Positions 8,551 to 18,127 are shown, counted from the stretch's first letter. The stretch: 64,000 bases of DNA from Burkholderiales bacterium (GCA_947381415.1 CANCVB010000003.1:62001-126000); one strand, 5' to 3'. Numbers and translations: made by a program. The notes: a model not told the origin generated them from the sequence alone.

Positions 8551-9452
8551 TGTTTAGTCGCCTGCAAAACAGTCGCAACGGTCTGGGCCTGCTGTTCATG
8601 CTGCCGGCCACGGTGTTGCTCATCGTGTTTCTGACCTATCCCTTGGGCCTGGGCATTTGGCTGGGCTTTACCGACACCAAAGTCGGGCGCGAAGGCATGT
8701 TCGTTGGCCTAGAGAATTACGAATTTTTATGGGACGACGCGGTCACGCGACTGGCTTTGTTCAACACCTTGTTCTACACCTTTGTGGCCAGCGTCTTGAA
8801 GTTTTTTCTGGGCCTGTGGCTGGCGATATTGCTCAACGAGCGCCTGCCCTTCAAAACGTTTTTCCGCTCGGTGATTTTGCTCCCCTACATCGTGCCCACC
8901 GCTTTGTCAGCCATTGCATTTTGGTGGTTGTACGACGCCCAGTTTTCCATCATCAGTTGGGTGTTGGTCAAAGCCGGTTGGATCGACAACTACATTGATT
9001 TTTTAGGCGATCCGTGGAACGCGCGCCTCTCGGTACTGGCGGCCAACGTGTGGCGCGGCGTGCCATTTGTGGCCATCACTTTGTTGGCGGGATTGCAAAC
9101 CATTTCGCCCTCGTTGTACGAAGCGGCAGCGATTGACGGTGCCACCGCATGGCAACGCTTTCGCCATATCACCTTGCCTTTGCTCACGCCCATGATTGCT
9201 GTCGTGATGACGTTTTCCGTGCTGTTCACCTTCACCGACTTTCAATTGATTTACGTCATCACACGCGGTGGCCCCCTCAACGCCACCCATTTGATGGCCA
9301 CCCTCTCCTTTCAGCGGGCCATCTCTGGGGGCGCGCTGGGCGAAGGCGCGGCGATTGCAATTTCCATGGTGCCCTTTTTATTGGCGGCGATTTTGTTCAG
9401 TTACTTCGGGTTGCAGCGACGCGCCTGGCAACAAGGGGGCAGTGACGCATGA
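8550..9452 (+). CDS. Carbohydrate ABC importer permease (MalF/UgpA type)
   Basis: Inner-membrane permease with about six hydrophobic segments. The EAA loop that docks the ATPase is visible as EAAAIDGATAWQRFRHITLP. Its 300-residue length matches UgpA-type permeases without the long MalF periplasmic loop. It starts at an ATG overlapping the binding-protein stop and ends in a four-base overlap with the next permease, so all are translated as one operon. Confidence 0.88.
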   Translation: MFSRLQNSRNGLGLLFMLPATVLLIVFLTYPLGLGIWLGFTDTKVGREGMFVGLENYEFLWDDAVTRLALFNTLFYTFVASVLKFFLGLWLAILLNERLPFKTFFRSVILLPYIVPTALSAIAFWWLYDAQFSIISWVLVKAGWIDNYIDFLGDPWNARLSVLAANVWRGVPFVAITLLAGLQTISPSLYEAAAIDGATAWQRFRHITLPLLTPMIAVVMTFSVLFTFTDFQLIYVITRGGPLNATHLMATLSFQRAISGGALGEGAAIAISMVPFLLAAILFSYFGLQRRAWQQGGSDA

Positions 9453-10324
9453 GCGATCCCAAGGACGACGACAGCCAAGGCATGGGCTATTTGGACACCG
9501 CACGCACGCGCTGGGTGACGGTGTATGCGCCGCTGGGCGTGTTTGTGTTTGTGCTGTTGTTTCCGTTTTACTGGATGGTCATCACCTCGGTCAAACCCAA
9601 CAATGAACTGCTTTCGCGCGACGGCAACCCTTTTTGGGTGATCCAACCGACCCTGGAGCATTTCCATAAATTGCTGTTCAAAACAGCCTACCCAGAGTGG
9701 CTGTGGAACACCGTCTTCATATCCGTCATCTCTACCGTGGTGTCGCTGGCCTGTGCGGTGCTGGCGGCTTACGCCATCGAGCGTCTGCGCTTTAAAGGGT
9801 CGCGCCAAGTTGGTCTGGGTATTTTTTTGGCGTATTTGGTGCCGCCTTCTATTTTGTTCATCCCCTTGGCGACCATCGTTTTCAAGCTGGGCTTGTTTGA
9901 CACCCGCTGGGCGCTCATCCTCACCTACCCCACCTTTCTCATTCCTTTTTGCACCTGGTTGTTGATGGGCTACTTCCGTTCGATTCCGTTCGAGTTGGAA
10001 GAATGCGCACTGATTGACGGCGCTACACGTTTTGAAATTTTGTGGAAGATCATCTTGCCGCTGTCGGTGCCAGGGCTCATTTCCGCAGGTATTTTTGCGT
10101 TCACCCTGTCTTGGAACGAGTTCATTTACGCTCTGACCTTTATCTCATCCTCCGAGGTCAAAACCGTGCCCGTGGGGGTGGTGACAGAACTGGTTGAGGG
10201 CGACGTTTATCACTGGGGATCGCTGATGGCAGGTGCACTCTTGGGGTCTTTTCCGGTCGCAGTGTTGTATTCCTTTTTTGTCGATCACTATGTATCGGGC
10301 ATGACCGGCGCGGTCAAGGAATAA
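9449..10324 (+). CDS. Carbohydrate ABC importer permease (MalG/UgpE type)
   Basis: Second inner-membrane permease of the importer, 291 residues and about six membrane segments. Its EAA loop is EECALIDGATRFEILWKIIL, where the first Ala of the motif is Cys. It begins in an ATGA overlap with the upstream permease gene. The N terminus before the first membrane segment is acidic and hydrophilic (SDPKDDDSQG) and probably cytoplasmic. This is the last gene of the importer operon. Confidence 0.87.
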   Translation: MSDPKDDDSQGMGYLDTARTRWVTVYAPLGVFVFVLLFPFYWMVITSVKPNNELLSRDGNPFWVIQPTLEHFHKLLFKTAYPEWLWNTVFISVISTVVSLACAVLAAYAIERLRFKGSRQVGLGIFLAYLVPPSILFIPLATIVFKLGLFDTRWALILTYPTFLIPFCTWLLMGYFRSIPFELEECALIDGATRFEILWKIILPLSVPGLISAGIFAFTLSWNEFIYALTFISSSEVKTVPVGVVTELVEGDVYHWGSLMAGALLGSFPVAVLYSFFVDHYVSGMTGAVKE

Positions 10325-10357
10325 GATAAGCGCCTTCTGACAAGAGGGTGAGTGGTG

Positions 10358-10999
10358 ATGAGCAAAATTTCGCTGGCCAATATGCGCAAGAGCTACCAAC
10401 GCGCTGAGTTGCGTGAAGACAGCGCGCAAGACCAACCCCTGCGGCAATTTGAGCAATGGTTGCATGAAGCCTTGCAAGCCGAGGTCCCTGAGCCCAATGC
10501 CATGACCTTGGCCACTGTGGGCAGCGATATGCGTCCGAGCACCCGTGTGGTACTGATCAAGGGCTATGACGATCAAGGCTTGGTGTGGTACACCAATTAC
10601 GACAGTCGCAAAGGCCATGAGCTCGCAGGTAACCCCTATGCCTCTTTGCAGTTTCATTGGGTGGAGCTCGAGCGGGTGGTGCGTATCGAGGGGCGTGTGC
10701 GTAAAGTCAGCGCAGAAGAAAGCGACACATACTTTCAGAGTCGCCCGCTGGACTCACGCATAGGCGCGTGGGCCAGTCCGCAAAGCCAAGTCATCTCCTC
10801 GCGCACCCAACTGGTCACCCAAGCCGCCAGCTATTTGGCCAAATTAGGCACACAACCGCCGCGTCCGCCGCACTGGGGAGGCTATAGGCTCACGCCGGAT
10901 TATTGGGAGTTTTGGCAAGGCGGTGTGGCCCGTTTACACGACCGCTTGGTCTACCGCGCCAAAGAAGGCAAGTGGCTCAAAGAACGACTGGCGCCTTGA
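10358..10999 (+). CDS. pdxH: Pyridoxine/pyridoxamine 5'-phosphate oxidase
   Basis: FMN-dependent oxidase that makes pyridoxal 5'-phosphate in vitamin B6 synthesis and salvage. The sequence shows the family layout: [10 protein letters not shown] at the N terminus, the FMN-binding [20 protein letters not shown]-type block, [15 protein letters not shown], and the C-terminal W[15 protein letters not shown] and RLHDRLVYR signatures. The track start uses a GTG; the ATG at 10358 follows GAGGGTGAG at good spacing and gives 213 residues, the usual length. It is about 30 bases after the importer operon and probably separate in function. Confidence 0.93.
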   Translation: MSKISLANMRKSYQRAELREDSAQDQPLRQFEQWLHEALQAEVPEPNAMTLATVGSDMRPSTRVVLIKGYDDQGLVWYTNYDSRKGHELAGNPYASLQFHWVELERVVRIEGRVRKVSAEESDTYFQSRPLDSRIGAWASPQSQVISSRTQLVTQAASYLAKLGTQPPRPPHWGGYRLTPDYWEFWQGGVARLHDRLVYRAKEGKWLKERLAP

Positions 11000-11005
11000 G
11001 CGCTG

Positions 11006-11554
11006 TCAGCTTTTCACCCACTGTGCAAAGTGATGGTGGAGTTTTTTGACCTTGGGCGCCACCACAAAGGTGCAATAGCCTTGGTAGGGGTTATTTTCAA
11101 AATAGTCTTGGTGGTAATCCTCGGCCGCCCAGTAATTTTGTAGGGGCAAAACCTCGGTCACGATGGGGCTGTCAAACTCGCCCCGACTGGTCGCGGCTGA
11201 AATAAACTGCAAAGCGACCATGTGGTCGGCGTCCCCCGACACATAAATACCGCTGCGGTACTGGGTGCCCACATCATTGCCTTGTCGGTTCAAGCTGGTG
11301 GGGTCGTGAATCTCAAAAAAGATATTCAAAATATCTTGCAAGCCAATGACGCTGTCGTCGTATTGCAAACGCACCACTTCGTTAAACCCTGTTCGGCCTG
11401 TGCACACTTGTTCATAGGTGGGACGGCTTGGTACCAGTCCGTTGCAGTAACCCGATTCGACATCGAGCACCCCTTTGACACGCACAAACACCGCTTCTGT
11501 GCACCAGAAACAACCGCCGCCCAAGGTGATGATTGCGTTCGCCATGCCAAGCAT
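11006..11554 (-). CDS. msrA: Peptide-methionine (S)-S-oxide reductase
   Basis: Repairs methionine-S-sulfoxide in proteins using thioredoxin-recycled cysteines. The catalytic motif GGGCFWC lies within the first 20 residues, followed by VKGVLDVESGYCNG and EVVRLQYDD, as in the MsrA family; EDYHQDYFENNP near the end is also typical. Two ATGs compete, 11554 and 11545; I prefer 11554 because GAG sits eight bases before it, and the difference is three residues. It converges with pdxH with only six bases between the stops and diverges from the YdcF-like gene. Confidence 0.92.
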   Translation of the reverse strand: MLGMANAIITLGGGCFWCTEAVFVRVKGVLDVESGYCNGLVPSRPTYEQVCTGRTGFNEVVRLQYDDSVIGLQDILNIFFEIHDPTSLNRQGNDVGTQYRSGIYVSGDADHMVALQFISAATSRGEFDSPIVTEVLPLQNYWAAEDYHQDYFENNPYQGYCTFVVAPKVKKLHHHFAQWVKS

Positions 11555-11611
11555 CTTAGCCACTCTGTCTCGCTGTGGGAAACTTTGGCTTTTATTCACC
11601 ATGGTTGCATC

Positions 11612-12373
11612 ATGTTTTCTTGGATTGGCCCGCTTAAACCGCTGATTTCCACCCTGCTCATGCCGCCTGCCAGTCCGTTACTGTTGATGGTCATCGGTGT
11701 GGCCGTGCTGGGTGTGTCTAAGCGCTGGGGGCGAAGCTTGTGCGCCCTAGGCATCCTGCTGCTATGGGTGCTCAGTACCAGCGCCACCGCCTATGGTTTG
11801 AACCAGTTGTTGCTGCGAACTTACCCGCCGTTGTCACACCAAGACTTGGGCCGCGCCCAAGCTATCTTGGTACTGGGCAGTGGGGTGGAGTTGTATGCGC
11901 CTGAATACGGTCAAGCCACGCTCGGTGCAGCGGCCCAGCAGCGTTTGGTTTATGGCCGATATTTGAAAACCCTCAGCGACTTGCCACTGGTGTACAGCGG
12001 TGGCAAGGGCTGGGGTGCATCCTCGGCGCAAACCCAGACCGAAGCCCAAGTGGCCGCCTATGTTTTGCAGCGAGATTTTGGTCTGGCCTTTTTGTTGACC
12101 GATGAGTCCTCGCGCGACACCCGCGAAAACGCCTTGCACTCTTATGCGGTGTTGTCGGCCAAGGGCATCCAACGCATCGCCTTGGTTACCCATGACTGGC
12201 ATATGCAACGCAGTGTGATGCAATTTGAGGCTGCCGGTTTCGAGGTGTTTCCTGCCCCGATGGGCTATACCCAACCGCCACTGCGCTGGGACACCGATTT
12301 TTTGCCCTCGGCGGGCGGCTTGCTAGGCAGCCAAAGGGTTTTACATGAATGGCTGGGTCGGTTACATTACTAA
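11612..12373 (+). CDS. YdcF family protein (DUF218), membrane-anchored
   Basis: Two N-terminal hydrophobic segments (within about residues 10-60) are followed by a DUF218 domain: AILVLGSGVE, LPLVYSGGKGWG, a conserved ESSRDTRENA stretch, and IALVTHDWHMQR. DUF218 proteins include ElyC and SanA, linked to envelope precursor metabolism, but no reaction is established for this branch. I take the ATG at 11612 (253 residues); the track extends into the region antisense to msrA. The gene ends 16 bases before tetR, and its last codons overlap a possible TetR operator. Confidence 0.8.
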   Translation: MFSWIGPLKPLISTLLMPPASPLLLMVIGVAVLGVSKRWGRSLCALGILLLWVLSTSATAYGLNQLLLRTYPPLSHQDLGRAQAILVLGSGVELYAPEYGQATLGAAAQQRLVYGRYLKTLSDLPLVYSGGKGWGASSAQTQTEAQVAAYVLQRDFGLAFLLTDESSRDTRENALHSYAVLSAKGIQRIALVTHDWHMQRSVMQFEAAGFEVFPAPMGYTQPPLRWDTDFLPSAGGLLGSQRVLHEWLGRLHY

Positions 12374-12388
12374 CCAGTCAGTCATTAA
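12368..12388. promoter_or_regulatory. Possible TetR-family operator
   Basis: ACTAACCAGTCAGTCATTA lies just before the tetR start and resembles the imperfect TNACTGACTGGTTA-like sites bound by repressors of RND pumps. The dyad here is imperfect and it overlaps the end of the upstream gene. Evidence is by eye only. Confidence 0.3.
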
Positions 12389-12389
12389 T

Positions 12390-13043
12390 ATGCAAACCAC
12401 CACCATCTCCAGTGACACGCCTGTTGGCAACAAACGCGAGCGCCGAAAAGAAGCACGCCCCGGCGAATTGCTTGATGCGGCGCTGAACCTGTTTGTCAAC
12501 AAAGGCTATTCCGCCACCAAGGTGGAAGATGTCGCTGCCAGTGCCGGTGTATCCAAAGGCACCTTGTTTCTGTATTTCCCCAGCAAGGAAGATTTGTTCA
12601 AAGCGGTGATTCGCGCCAATTTGGCCGAACACTTCCCCACTTGGAACCAAGAGTTTGAAGAATTCCAAGGCAGCACCTCCGAGATGCTGGAATACGCCTT
12701 GGTGTCGTGGTGGCAACGCATCGGTTCAACCGATGCCAGCGGCATCACCAAATTGGTGATGAGCGAGGCCAATAACTTTCCTGAAGTGGTGCAGTTTTAC
12801 GACCAAGAGGTGATTCGCCCTGGCCATGCGCTTTTCAAACGCATTCTTCAACGCGGTATCGATTGCGGTGAATTTGCGACATTTGACGCAGAGCAAGCGG
12901 TTCACAGTTTGGTGAGCGCTATCTTGTATGTGAACATGTGGAAACACTCGCTGGCTTGCAATGCCTTGCAAAACTCGCTCAGCCCAGAAACTTTTTTACG
13001 CAACCATGCCTATCTGCTAGCGCAAGGTTGGCGCCGGACCTGA
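12390..13043 (+). CDS. TetR/AcrR family transcriptional regulator
   Basis: One-component repressor with an N-terminal helix-turn-helix (ATKVEDVAASAGVSKGTLFLYFPSKEDLF, about residues 40-68) and a C-terminal ligand-binding region. It sits directly upstream of an RND adaptor, RND pump and tolC on the same strand, so control of that pump is the natural inference. The ATG at 12390 (217 residues) is used; the track begins 15 codons earlier inside the YdcF-like gene. The inducer cannot be predicted. Confidence 0.85.
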   Translation: MQTTTISSDTPVGNKRERRKEARPGELLDAALNLFVNKGYSATKVEDVAASAGVSKGTLFLYFPSKEDLFKAVIRANLAEHFPTWNQEFEEFQGSTSEMLEYALVSWWQRIGSTDASGITKLVMSEANNFPEVVQFYDQEVIRPGHALFKRILQRGIDCGEFATFDAEQAVHSLVSAILYVNMWKHSLACNALQNSLSPETFLRNHAYLLAQGWRRT

Positions 13044-13071
13044 GTCGGCCATTTTTTCGGAGCAAGCGCAG

Positions 13072-14217
13072 ATGAAATTCAAAATCAAAGGCTGGGGTGG
13101 CGTTGTCTTGCTGTCGGCGGCCATGTTGGGTGGCGCTGCTTGGTATATGCGCAGCACATCGCCTAAATCCGATGCCAGCGTCGCTGCGCCCCCCGCTGCC
13201 AACGCGGTCGCACCCACGGTCTTTGAAATCCCCGCCAGCGATACCTTGCTAGCGGTCGAGCAGCGTTTGGTGAACAACCTGCCCGTCTCGGGCAACCTCA
13301 AAGCGGTCAATACCGTGGTCATCAAATCGCGGGTGGCTGGTGAAATCACCGAGCTGCAACTGCGCGAAGGCGACTATGTCAAGGCGGGCCAAGTGGTCGC
13401 CCGCATTGACCCCACGGAATATCAACGCAGACTGCGCCAAATCGAACAACAAGCCGACGCGGCCAAAGCCCAGGTAGATATTGCCAAGCGCCAATACGAC
13501 AATAACAAATCCTTGGTGGACAAAGGCTTTATTTCGGTGACTGCGCTGGAAACCTCGCTGTCGAATTTGACTGGCGCAGAGGCCACCTACAAAGCCGCTT
13601 TATCCGGCGCAGATGTGGCGCGCAAAGTGCTGGATGACGCGGTACTCACATCGCCGATTTCAGGTCAGGTATCCGCCCGCTTGGCGCAACCCGGTGAGCG
13701 TGTCGCCATCGATATGCGCTTGCTCGAGGTGGTTGACCTCAACAGTTTAGAGCTTGAAGCCACCCTCAGTCCCGCTGACTCGATTGATGTGCGCATCGGC
13801 CAACAAGCCACCTTGCAACTGGAAGGCCGTGAACAACCCGTCACGGCCAAAGTTCAACGCATCAACCCCAGTGTGCTGGCAGGCAGTCGCAGTGTGTTGG
13901 TGTATTTGCGCTTAGACAATGTCAATGGTTTGCGCCAAGGTTTGTATGGCCAAGGCCAGTTGGCACTGGGTCAGCACACTGTGCTGGCTATTCCCTTGGA
14001 CTCGGTGCGCACCGACAAACCCCAGCCCTATGTGCAGGTGATTGAGAACAACCAAATCAAACACTATGTTGTGAAAACCGGCTTGCGCGGTCAATTGGCA
14101 GGACAAACCGACACCAGTACCTGGGTTGAGGTCAGTGGTTTACCTGTCAACAGCACGGTACTTCGCAGCACCGCAGGTGCTTTGCGCGAAGGCTTGCCAG
14201 TCAAAGGCAAGCCCTAA
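13072..14217 (+). CDS. RND efflux adaptor (membrane fusion protein)
   Basis: Periplasmic adaptor that links the inner-membrane RND pump to TolC. A single N-terminal hydrophobic segment anchors it (VVLLSAAMLGGAAWY); there is no lipobox cysteine, so it is anchored by a membrane helix. The lipoyl halves (GEITELQLREGDYVKAGQVV and DAVLTSPISGQVSARLAQPG) flank a short coiled coil (QIEQQADAAKAQVDIAKRQY), followed by beta-barrel and proximal domains. GGAG lies at 13059-13062 before the ATG. It ends two bases before the pump start, so they are co-translated. Confidence 0.9.
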   Translation: MKFKIKGWGGVVLLSAAMLGGAAWYMRSTSPKSDASVAAPPAANAVAPTVFEIPASDTLLAVEQRLVNNLPVSGNLKAVNTVVIKSRVAGEITELQLREGDYVKAGQVVARIDPTEYQRRLRQIEQQADAAKAQVDIAKRQYDNNKSLVDKGFISVTALETSLSNLTGAEATYKAALSGADVARKVLDDAVLTSPISGQVSARLAQPGERVAIDMRLLEVVDLNSLELEATLSPADSIDVRIGQQATLQLEGREQPVTAKVQRINPSVLAGSRSVLVYLRLDNVNGLRQGLYGQGQLALGQHTVLAIPLDSVRTDKPQPYVQVIENNQIKHYVVKTGLRGQLAGQTDTSTWVEVSGLPVNSTVLRSTAGALREGLPVKGKP

Positions 14218-14219
14218 CC

Positions 14220-17200
14220 ATGTGGTTCACCCAAGTCAGTCTGCGCAACCCGGTGTTTGCCACCATGATGATGCTCGCCTTGGTGGTGCTTGGCATCTTC
14301 AGCTACCAGCGCCTCAAAATCGACCAATTCCCCAACATTGATTTACCGGTGGTGGTGATTACCACCGAATACCCAGGTGCCTCGCCTGAAATCATTGAGA
14401 GCGAGGTAAGTAAAAAAATCGAAGAAGCGGTGAACTCCATTGCCGGTATCAGCGCCCTGACCTCGCGCAGTTACGAAGGCTTGTCGGTGGTGGTGATCGA
14501 GTTTCAGCTGTATGTCAATGGCCGCAAAGCGGCCGACGATGTTCGCGAAAAAGTCTCCAACGTGCATCCCTTTTTGCGCACCGATGTGAAAGAGTCGCGC
14601 ATTCTTCGTTTTGACCCCACCAGCCGACCGATTTGGTCGGTGGCGGTGTTGCCAGACGACAAAGCCACGGGCCTCAACCAAGCCTTGAGCAATGTGGAGC
14701 TCACCAATTGGGCAGACCAGGTGTTTAAGAAACGCCTAGAAAACGTTCGCGGCGTCGGTTCGGTGGCCTTGGTGGGGGGAACCAAACGGGAAATCAACCT
14801 CTACCTCAATCCCCAAGCCATGGAGGCGCTGGGCGTGACTGCCGCGCAAGTGGTGGCAGCGGTCAGCAATGAAAACCAAGATTTGCCCGTGGGTTCGGTG
14901 CGCTCGGTGCAACAAGACCGCGTGGTGCAGGTGCAAGCGCGCATGAAGCGGCCCGAGGACTTTGGCAACATCATCGTGGCGCGCAAAGGCGGCTCGTATG
15001 TGCGCTTGTCGCAAGTCGCCAAAGTCAACGATGGTGCGCAGGAGCTGGAAAACTTGGCGCTGTACAACGGACAACGCACACTGCTGCTGTCGGTCGTCAA
15101 AGCGCAAGACGAGAACACCATCGAGGTGGTGGACGGCTTGATTGACACTTTGGAGTCCATGCGCAAACAACTGCCACCAGGGATTCGCTTAGAACCCATT
15201 TTCGATGGCTCGCGTCCGATCCGTGTGGCTGTCAACAACGTGCGCAAAACCCTGATCGAAGGCGCATTGCTCACGGTATTGATCGTGTTTTTATTCTTGA
15301 ACTCTTGGCGCTCGACCATCATCACGGGCTTGGCTTTGCCGATTGCAGTGATTGGTACGTTTTTGTTCATGAGCTTGTTTGGTTTTACCGTCAACATGAT
15401 GACGCTCATGGCCTTGTCGCTGTGTATTGGTTTGTTGATCGACGACGCCATCGTGGTGCGGGAAAACATTGTGCGCCATGTGCAAATGGGCAAAAACGCC
15501 TTCACTGCCGCCATGGAAGGCACCAAAGAAATTGGTTTGGCGGTGCTGGCCACCACCTTCTCTATCGTGGCCGTGTTTTTACCGATTGGTTTCATGGAAG
15601 GTGTGATTGGCAAGTTCTTCCATGAGTTTGGTTTGACCATTGTGGTGGCCGTGGTCATCTCGATGTTTGTCAGTTTCACCTTGGATCCCATGCTCTCCAG
15701 CGTCTGGCACGATCCCAGCATCCACGTTCAAGGCCATGCGCCCAAGCCTCGCAACTGGTACGACAAGAGCATTGGTCTTGTGACCGGGTGGTTTGAAAGC
15801 ACCACCGAGCGTTTAAGCGATATTTACCAGCACCTGTTGGCTTGGGCCTTGGTGCACAAATTGAAAACCGTGTTTGCCGCGATCGGCATTTTCGTGGGCA
15901 GCATCTTCATGGTGCCACTGTTGGGCACCGAGTTCGTGCCCAAGGCCGATTACTCTGAAGCCACTGTGACCTTTTACGTCCCTGTGGGCTCTTCGTTGCA
16001 AGTGACCGAGCGCAAAGCGCAGGAAGTGGAAAAACTCTTGCGCAGTTTCCCCGAGGTGCGCTACACCTTGACCACCATCAATACGGGTAACGCCAACGGC
16101 AAGATTTACGCGAATGTGTATTTCCGTTTGGTCGATCGGGGCTTGCGAACGCGCAACCTCAACAGCATCACGCCAGATGTGCGTCAACGCTTGTTGCAAT
16201 TGCCAGGCATCACCATCACGCATGTGGGGCAACTCGACAGTGTGAGTGGCTCCAAGCAAATTGAGTTTTTTGTGCTGGGCCCCGAGCAAGCCGAATTGGA
16301 ACGCATTGCTTCACAGGTCATGACCAAATTGCAAAACGTCAAAGGTTTTGTGGATATTGAATCCAGCGTCAAACCGAACAAGCCCACCATCGACATCGCC
16401 ATCAAACACGAAGCAGCCTCGGACTTTGGTTTGGGCGCGAGCAGCATTGCCGACCAGTTGCGCACCTTGGTGGCAGGGCAAAACATTGGCGTATGGCGTG
16501 CCAGCAATGACCAAACCTATGATGTGCTGGTGCGGCTCTCCCCCAATGCACGCACCTCGCCACAAGACCTGGAGCGCCTGCCGTTCAACCTGCCCTCAGC
16601 GGCGGACGGCACCAACCGCAGCGTCAAACTCAACCAAGTGGCACAGGTCAGCGAAGGTGTGGGCCCCAACCAAATCAACCGCCGTGAACTGTCGCGTGAA
16701 GTTTCCTTCAGCGGCAATGCCTTTGGACGCGCCAGTGGCGACGTATCCAAAGACATACAAGCGGTGATGGCGGGTATCCAAATGCCCGATGGTTACCGCT
16801 ACCAGTTTGGGGGTTCAACCAAAAACATGAAAGAGTCATTTGCCTACGCAATCTCAGCGCTGGCCATGGCGATTATTTTCATTTACATGATTTTGGCGAG
16901 TCAGTTCAAGAGCTTTTTGCAACCGCTGGCCTTGATGACCGCATTACCGCTCACCCTCATTGGCGTGGTATTGGCGTTGATGCTGTTTCACTCTACCTTG
17001 TCGTTGTTCTCGGTGATTGGCGTGATCATGCTCATGGGCTTGGTGACCAAGAACGCGATTTTGTTGCTCGACTTTGCCATTCGCGCGCGAGCAGGCCTGG
17101 ACAACGGTGACGGCACGTTCCAAGCACCGCTGGGTCGCAGTGAAGCCTTATTGATGGCTGCCAAAGTGCGCTTGCGCCCCATTTTGATGACCACCTTGGC

Positions 17201-17417
17201 GATGGTGTTTGGCATGATGCCTTTGGCCTTGTCCACCAGTGAAGGTGCCGAGCAGCGGGCGCCTTTGGGCCAAGCGGTCATTGGCGGGGTTATCACCTCG
17301 TCATTGCTGACCTTGGTGGTGGTGCCTGTGGTGTACTGCTATTTGGATGACTTGACCCAATGGCTTAAGCGCCTGTGGGGTATTGCGCCAGACACTGGGA
17401 AAAACCATGCTGGTTAA
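14220..17417 (+). CDS. RND-family multidrug efflux pump, inner-membrane subunit
   Basis: At 1065 residues with a twofold repeat of membrane and periplasmic domains, this is a hydrophobe/amphiphile RND pump driven by protons. The transport Asp pair is visible in TM4 (GLLIDDAIVVREN), and the C-terminal half has the matching MGLVTKNAILLLDFA segment. The N terminus (SLRNPVFATMMMLALVVLG) is typical of the MexF/MdtB-like branch. The operon order tetR-adaptor-pump-pcm-tolC supplies a complete tripartite system. Substrates cannot be inferred. Confidence 0.92.
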   Translation: MWFTQVSLRNPVFATMMMLALVVLGIFSYQRLKIDQFPNIDLPVVVITTEYPGASPEIIESEVSKKIEEAVNSIAGISALTSRSYEGLSVVVIEFQLYVNGRKAADDVREKVSNVHPFLRTDVKESRILRFDPTSRPIWSVAVLPDDKATGLNQALSNVELTNWADQVFKKRLENVRGVGSVALVGGTKREINLYLNPQAMEALGVTAAQVVAAVSNENQDLPVGSVRSVQQDRVVQVQARMKRPEDFGNIIVARKGGSYVRLSQVAKVNDGAQELENLALYNGQRTLLLSVVKAQDENTIEVVDGLIDTLESMRKQLPPGIRLEPIFDGSRPIRVAVNNVRKTLIEGALLTVLIVFLFLNSWRSTIITGLALPIAVIGTFLFMSLFGFTVNMMTLMALSLCIGLLIDDAIVVRENIVRHVQMGKNAFTAAMEGTKEIGLAVLATTFSIVAVFLPIGFMEGVIGKFFHEFGLTIVVAVVISMFVSFTLDPMLSSVWHDPSIHVQGHAPKPRNWYDKSIGLVTGWFESTTERLSDIYQHLLAWALVHKLKTVFAAIGIFVGSIFMVPLLGTEFVPKADYSEATVTFYVPVGSSLQVTERKAQEVEKLLRSFPEVRYTLTTINTGNANGKIYANVYFRLVDRGLRTRNLNSITPDVRQRLLQLPGITITHVGQLDSVSGSKQIEFFVLGPEQAELERIASQVMTKLQNVKGFVDIESSVKPNKPTIDIAIKHEAASDFGLGASSIADQLRTLVAGQNIGVWRASNDQTYDVLVRLSPNARTSPQDLERLPFNLPSAADGTNRSVKLNQVAQVSEGVGPNQINRRELSREVSFSGNAFGRASGDVSKDIQAVMAGIQMPDGYRYQFGGSTKNMKESFAYAISALAMAIIFIYMILASQFKSFLQPLALMTALPLTLIGVVLALMLFHSTLSLFSVIGVIMLMGLVTKNAILLLDFAIRARAGLDNGDGTFQAPLGRSEALLMAAKVRLRPILMTTLAMVFGMMPLALSTSEGAEQRAPLGQAVIGGVITSSLLTLVVVPVVYCYLDDLTQWLKRLWGIAPDTGKNHAG

Positions 17418-17450
17418 AATTTGCACCATGACTTTGCCTGACCTCTTGCC

Positions 17451-18104
17451 ATGAATACCGAACTTGCCCGCTTCAACATGGTTGAACAACAAATCCGACC
17501 ATGGAATGTGCTTGACCACACAGTGCTTGAAAAGTTGTCCTTTTTAGACCGCTGTGTGTTTGTTCCAGCGGCCTTTCAAGATGTGGCTTACAGCGACACC
17601 GAAATTCCCCTGGCCCATGGTGAAACCATGCTCGCGCCCAGGGTGGCAGCCAGGTTGGCGCAAGACCTGTTGCTCAAGCCCAGCGACAACGTGCTTGAAA
17701 TAGGTACGGGCAGTGGTTACCTCACCGCTTTGCTGGCCAGTATGGCCGCCAAGGTTTTAAGTTTGGAATGCCATGCCGATGTCTTGGCCCAAGCCCAGAC
17801 CCATTTGCAACAAGCGGGTATGGCCAATGTGCAACTCCGTCAAAGCCAGGGCGTCCCGCTGGACCTCCCGCGCGCCTCCTTCGACGCAGTGGTGTTGACA
17901 GGCTCTGTCGCACAGGTGCCAGACGAGCTGCTTTCACTGCTCAAACCAGGCGGACGTTTGATGGCTGTGGTGGGTGAGGAACCTATGATGCAAGCCACAC
18001 GCTATACCCTCTCCAGCCATGGTGATCTTCATTCGCAAGTGATGTGGGATGTGGTGCTCCCACGTTTGCACGGATTTGTCCAAGCACCTGCTTTTCAATT
18101 TTGA
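17451..18104 (+). CDS. Pcm-like SAM-dependent methyltransferase
   Basis: Resembles protein-L-isoaspartate O-methyltransferase over its whole 217 residues, with a SAM-binding LEIGTGSGYLTALLA motif and LLKPGGRLMAVVG. In true Pcm the loop before the SAM fold reads GQTISQP, with the serine essential for isoaspartate methylation. Here it reads HGETMLAP, so that serine is replaced by Leu. It may therefore methylate something else or be inactive on isoaspartate. Its place just before tolC is a recurring arrangement in Burkholderiales. The usual automated name would be protein-L-isoaspartate methyltransferase. Confidence 0.8.
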   Translation: MNTELARFNMVEQQIRPWNVLDHTVLEKLSFLDRCVFVPAAFQDVAYSDTEIPLAHGETMLAPRVAARLAQDLLLKPSDNVLEIGTGSGYLTALLASMAAKVLSLECHADVLAQAQTHLQQAGMANVQLRQSQGVPLDLPRASFDAVVLTGSVAQVPDELLSLLKPGGRLMAVVGEEPMMQATRYTLSSHGDLHSQVMWDVVLPRLHGFVQAPAFQF

Positions 18105-18127
18105 TTCGCTTACCCCAAAGGAAGACC

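Noticed and set aside
14801-15721. 306-codon minus-strand ORF opposite the RND pump
   Set aside because: Antisense shadow, Lys/Met/Thr rich; lies fully within a certain pump gene.
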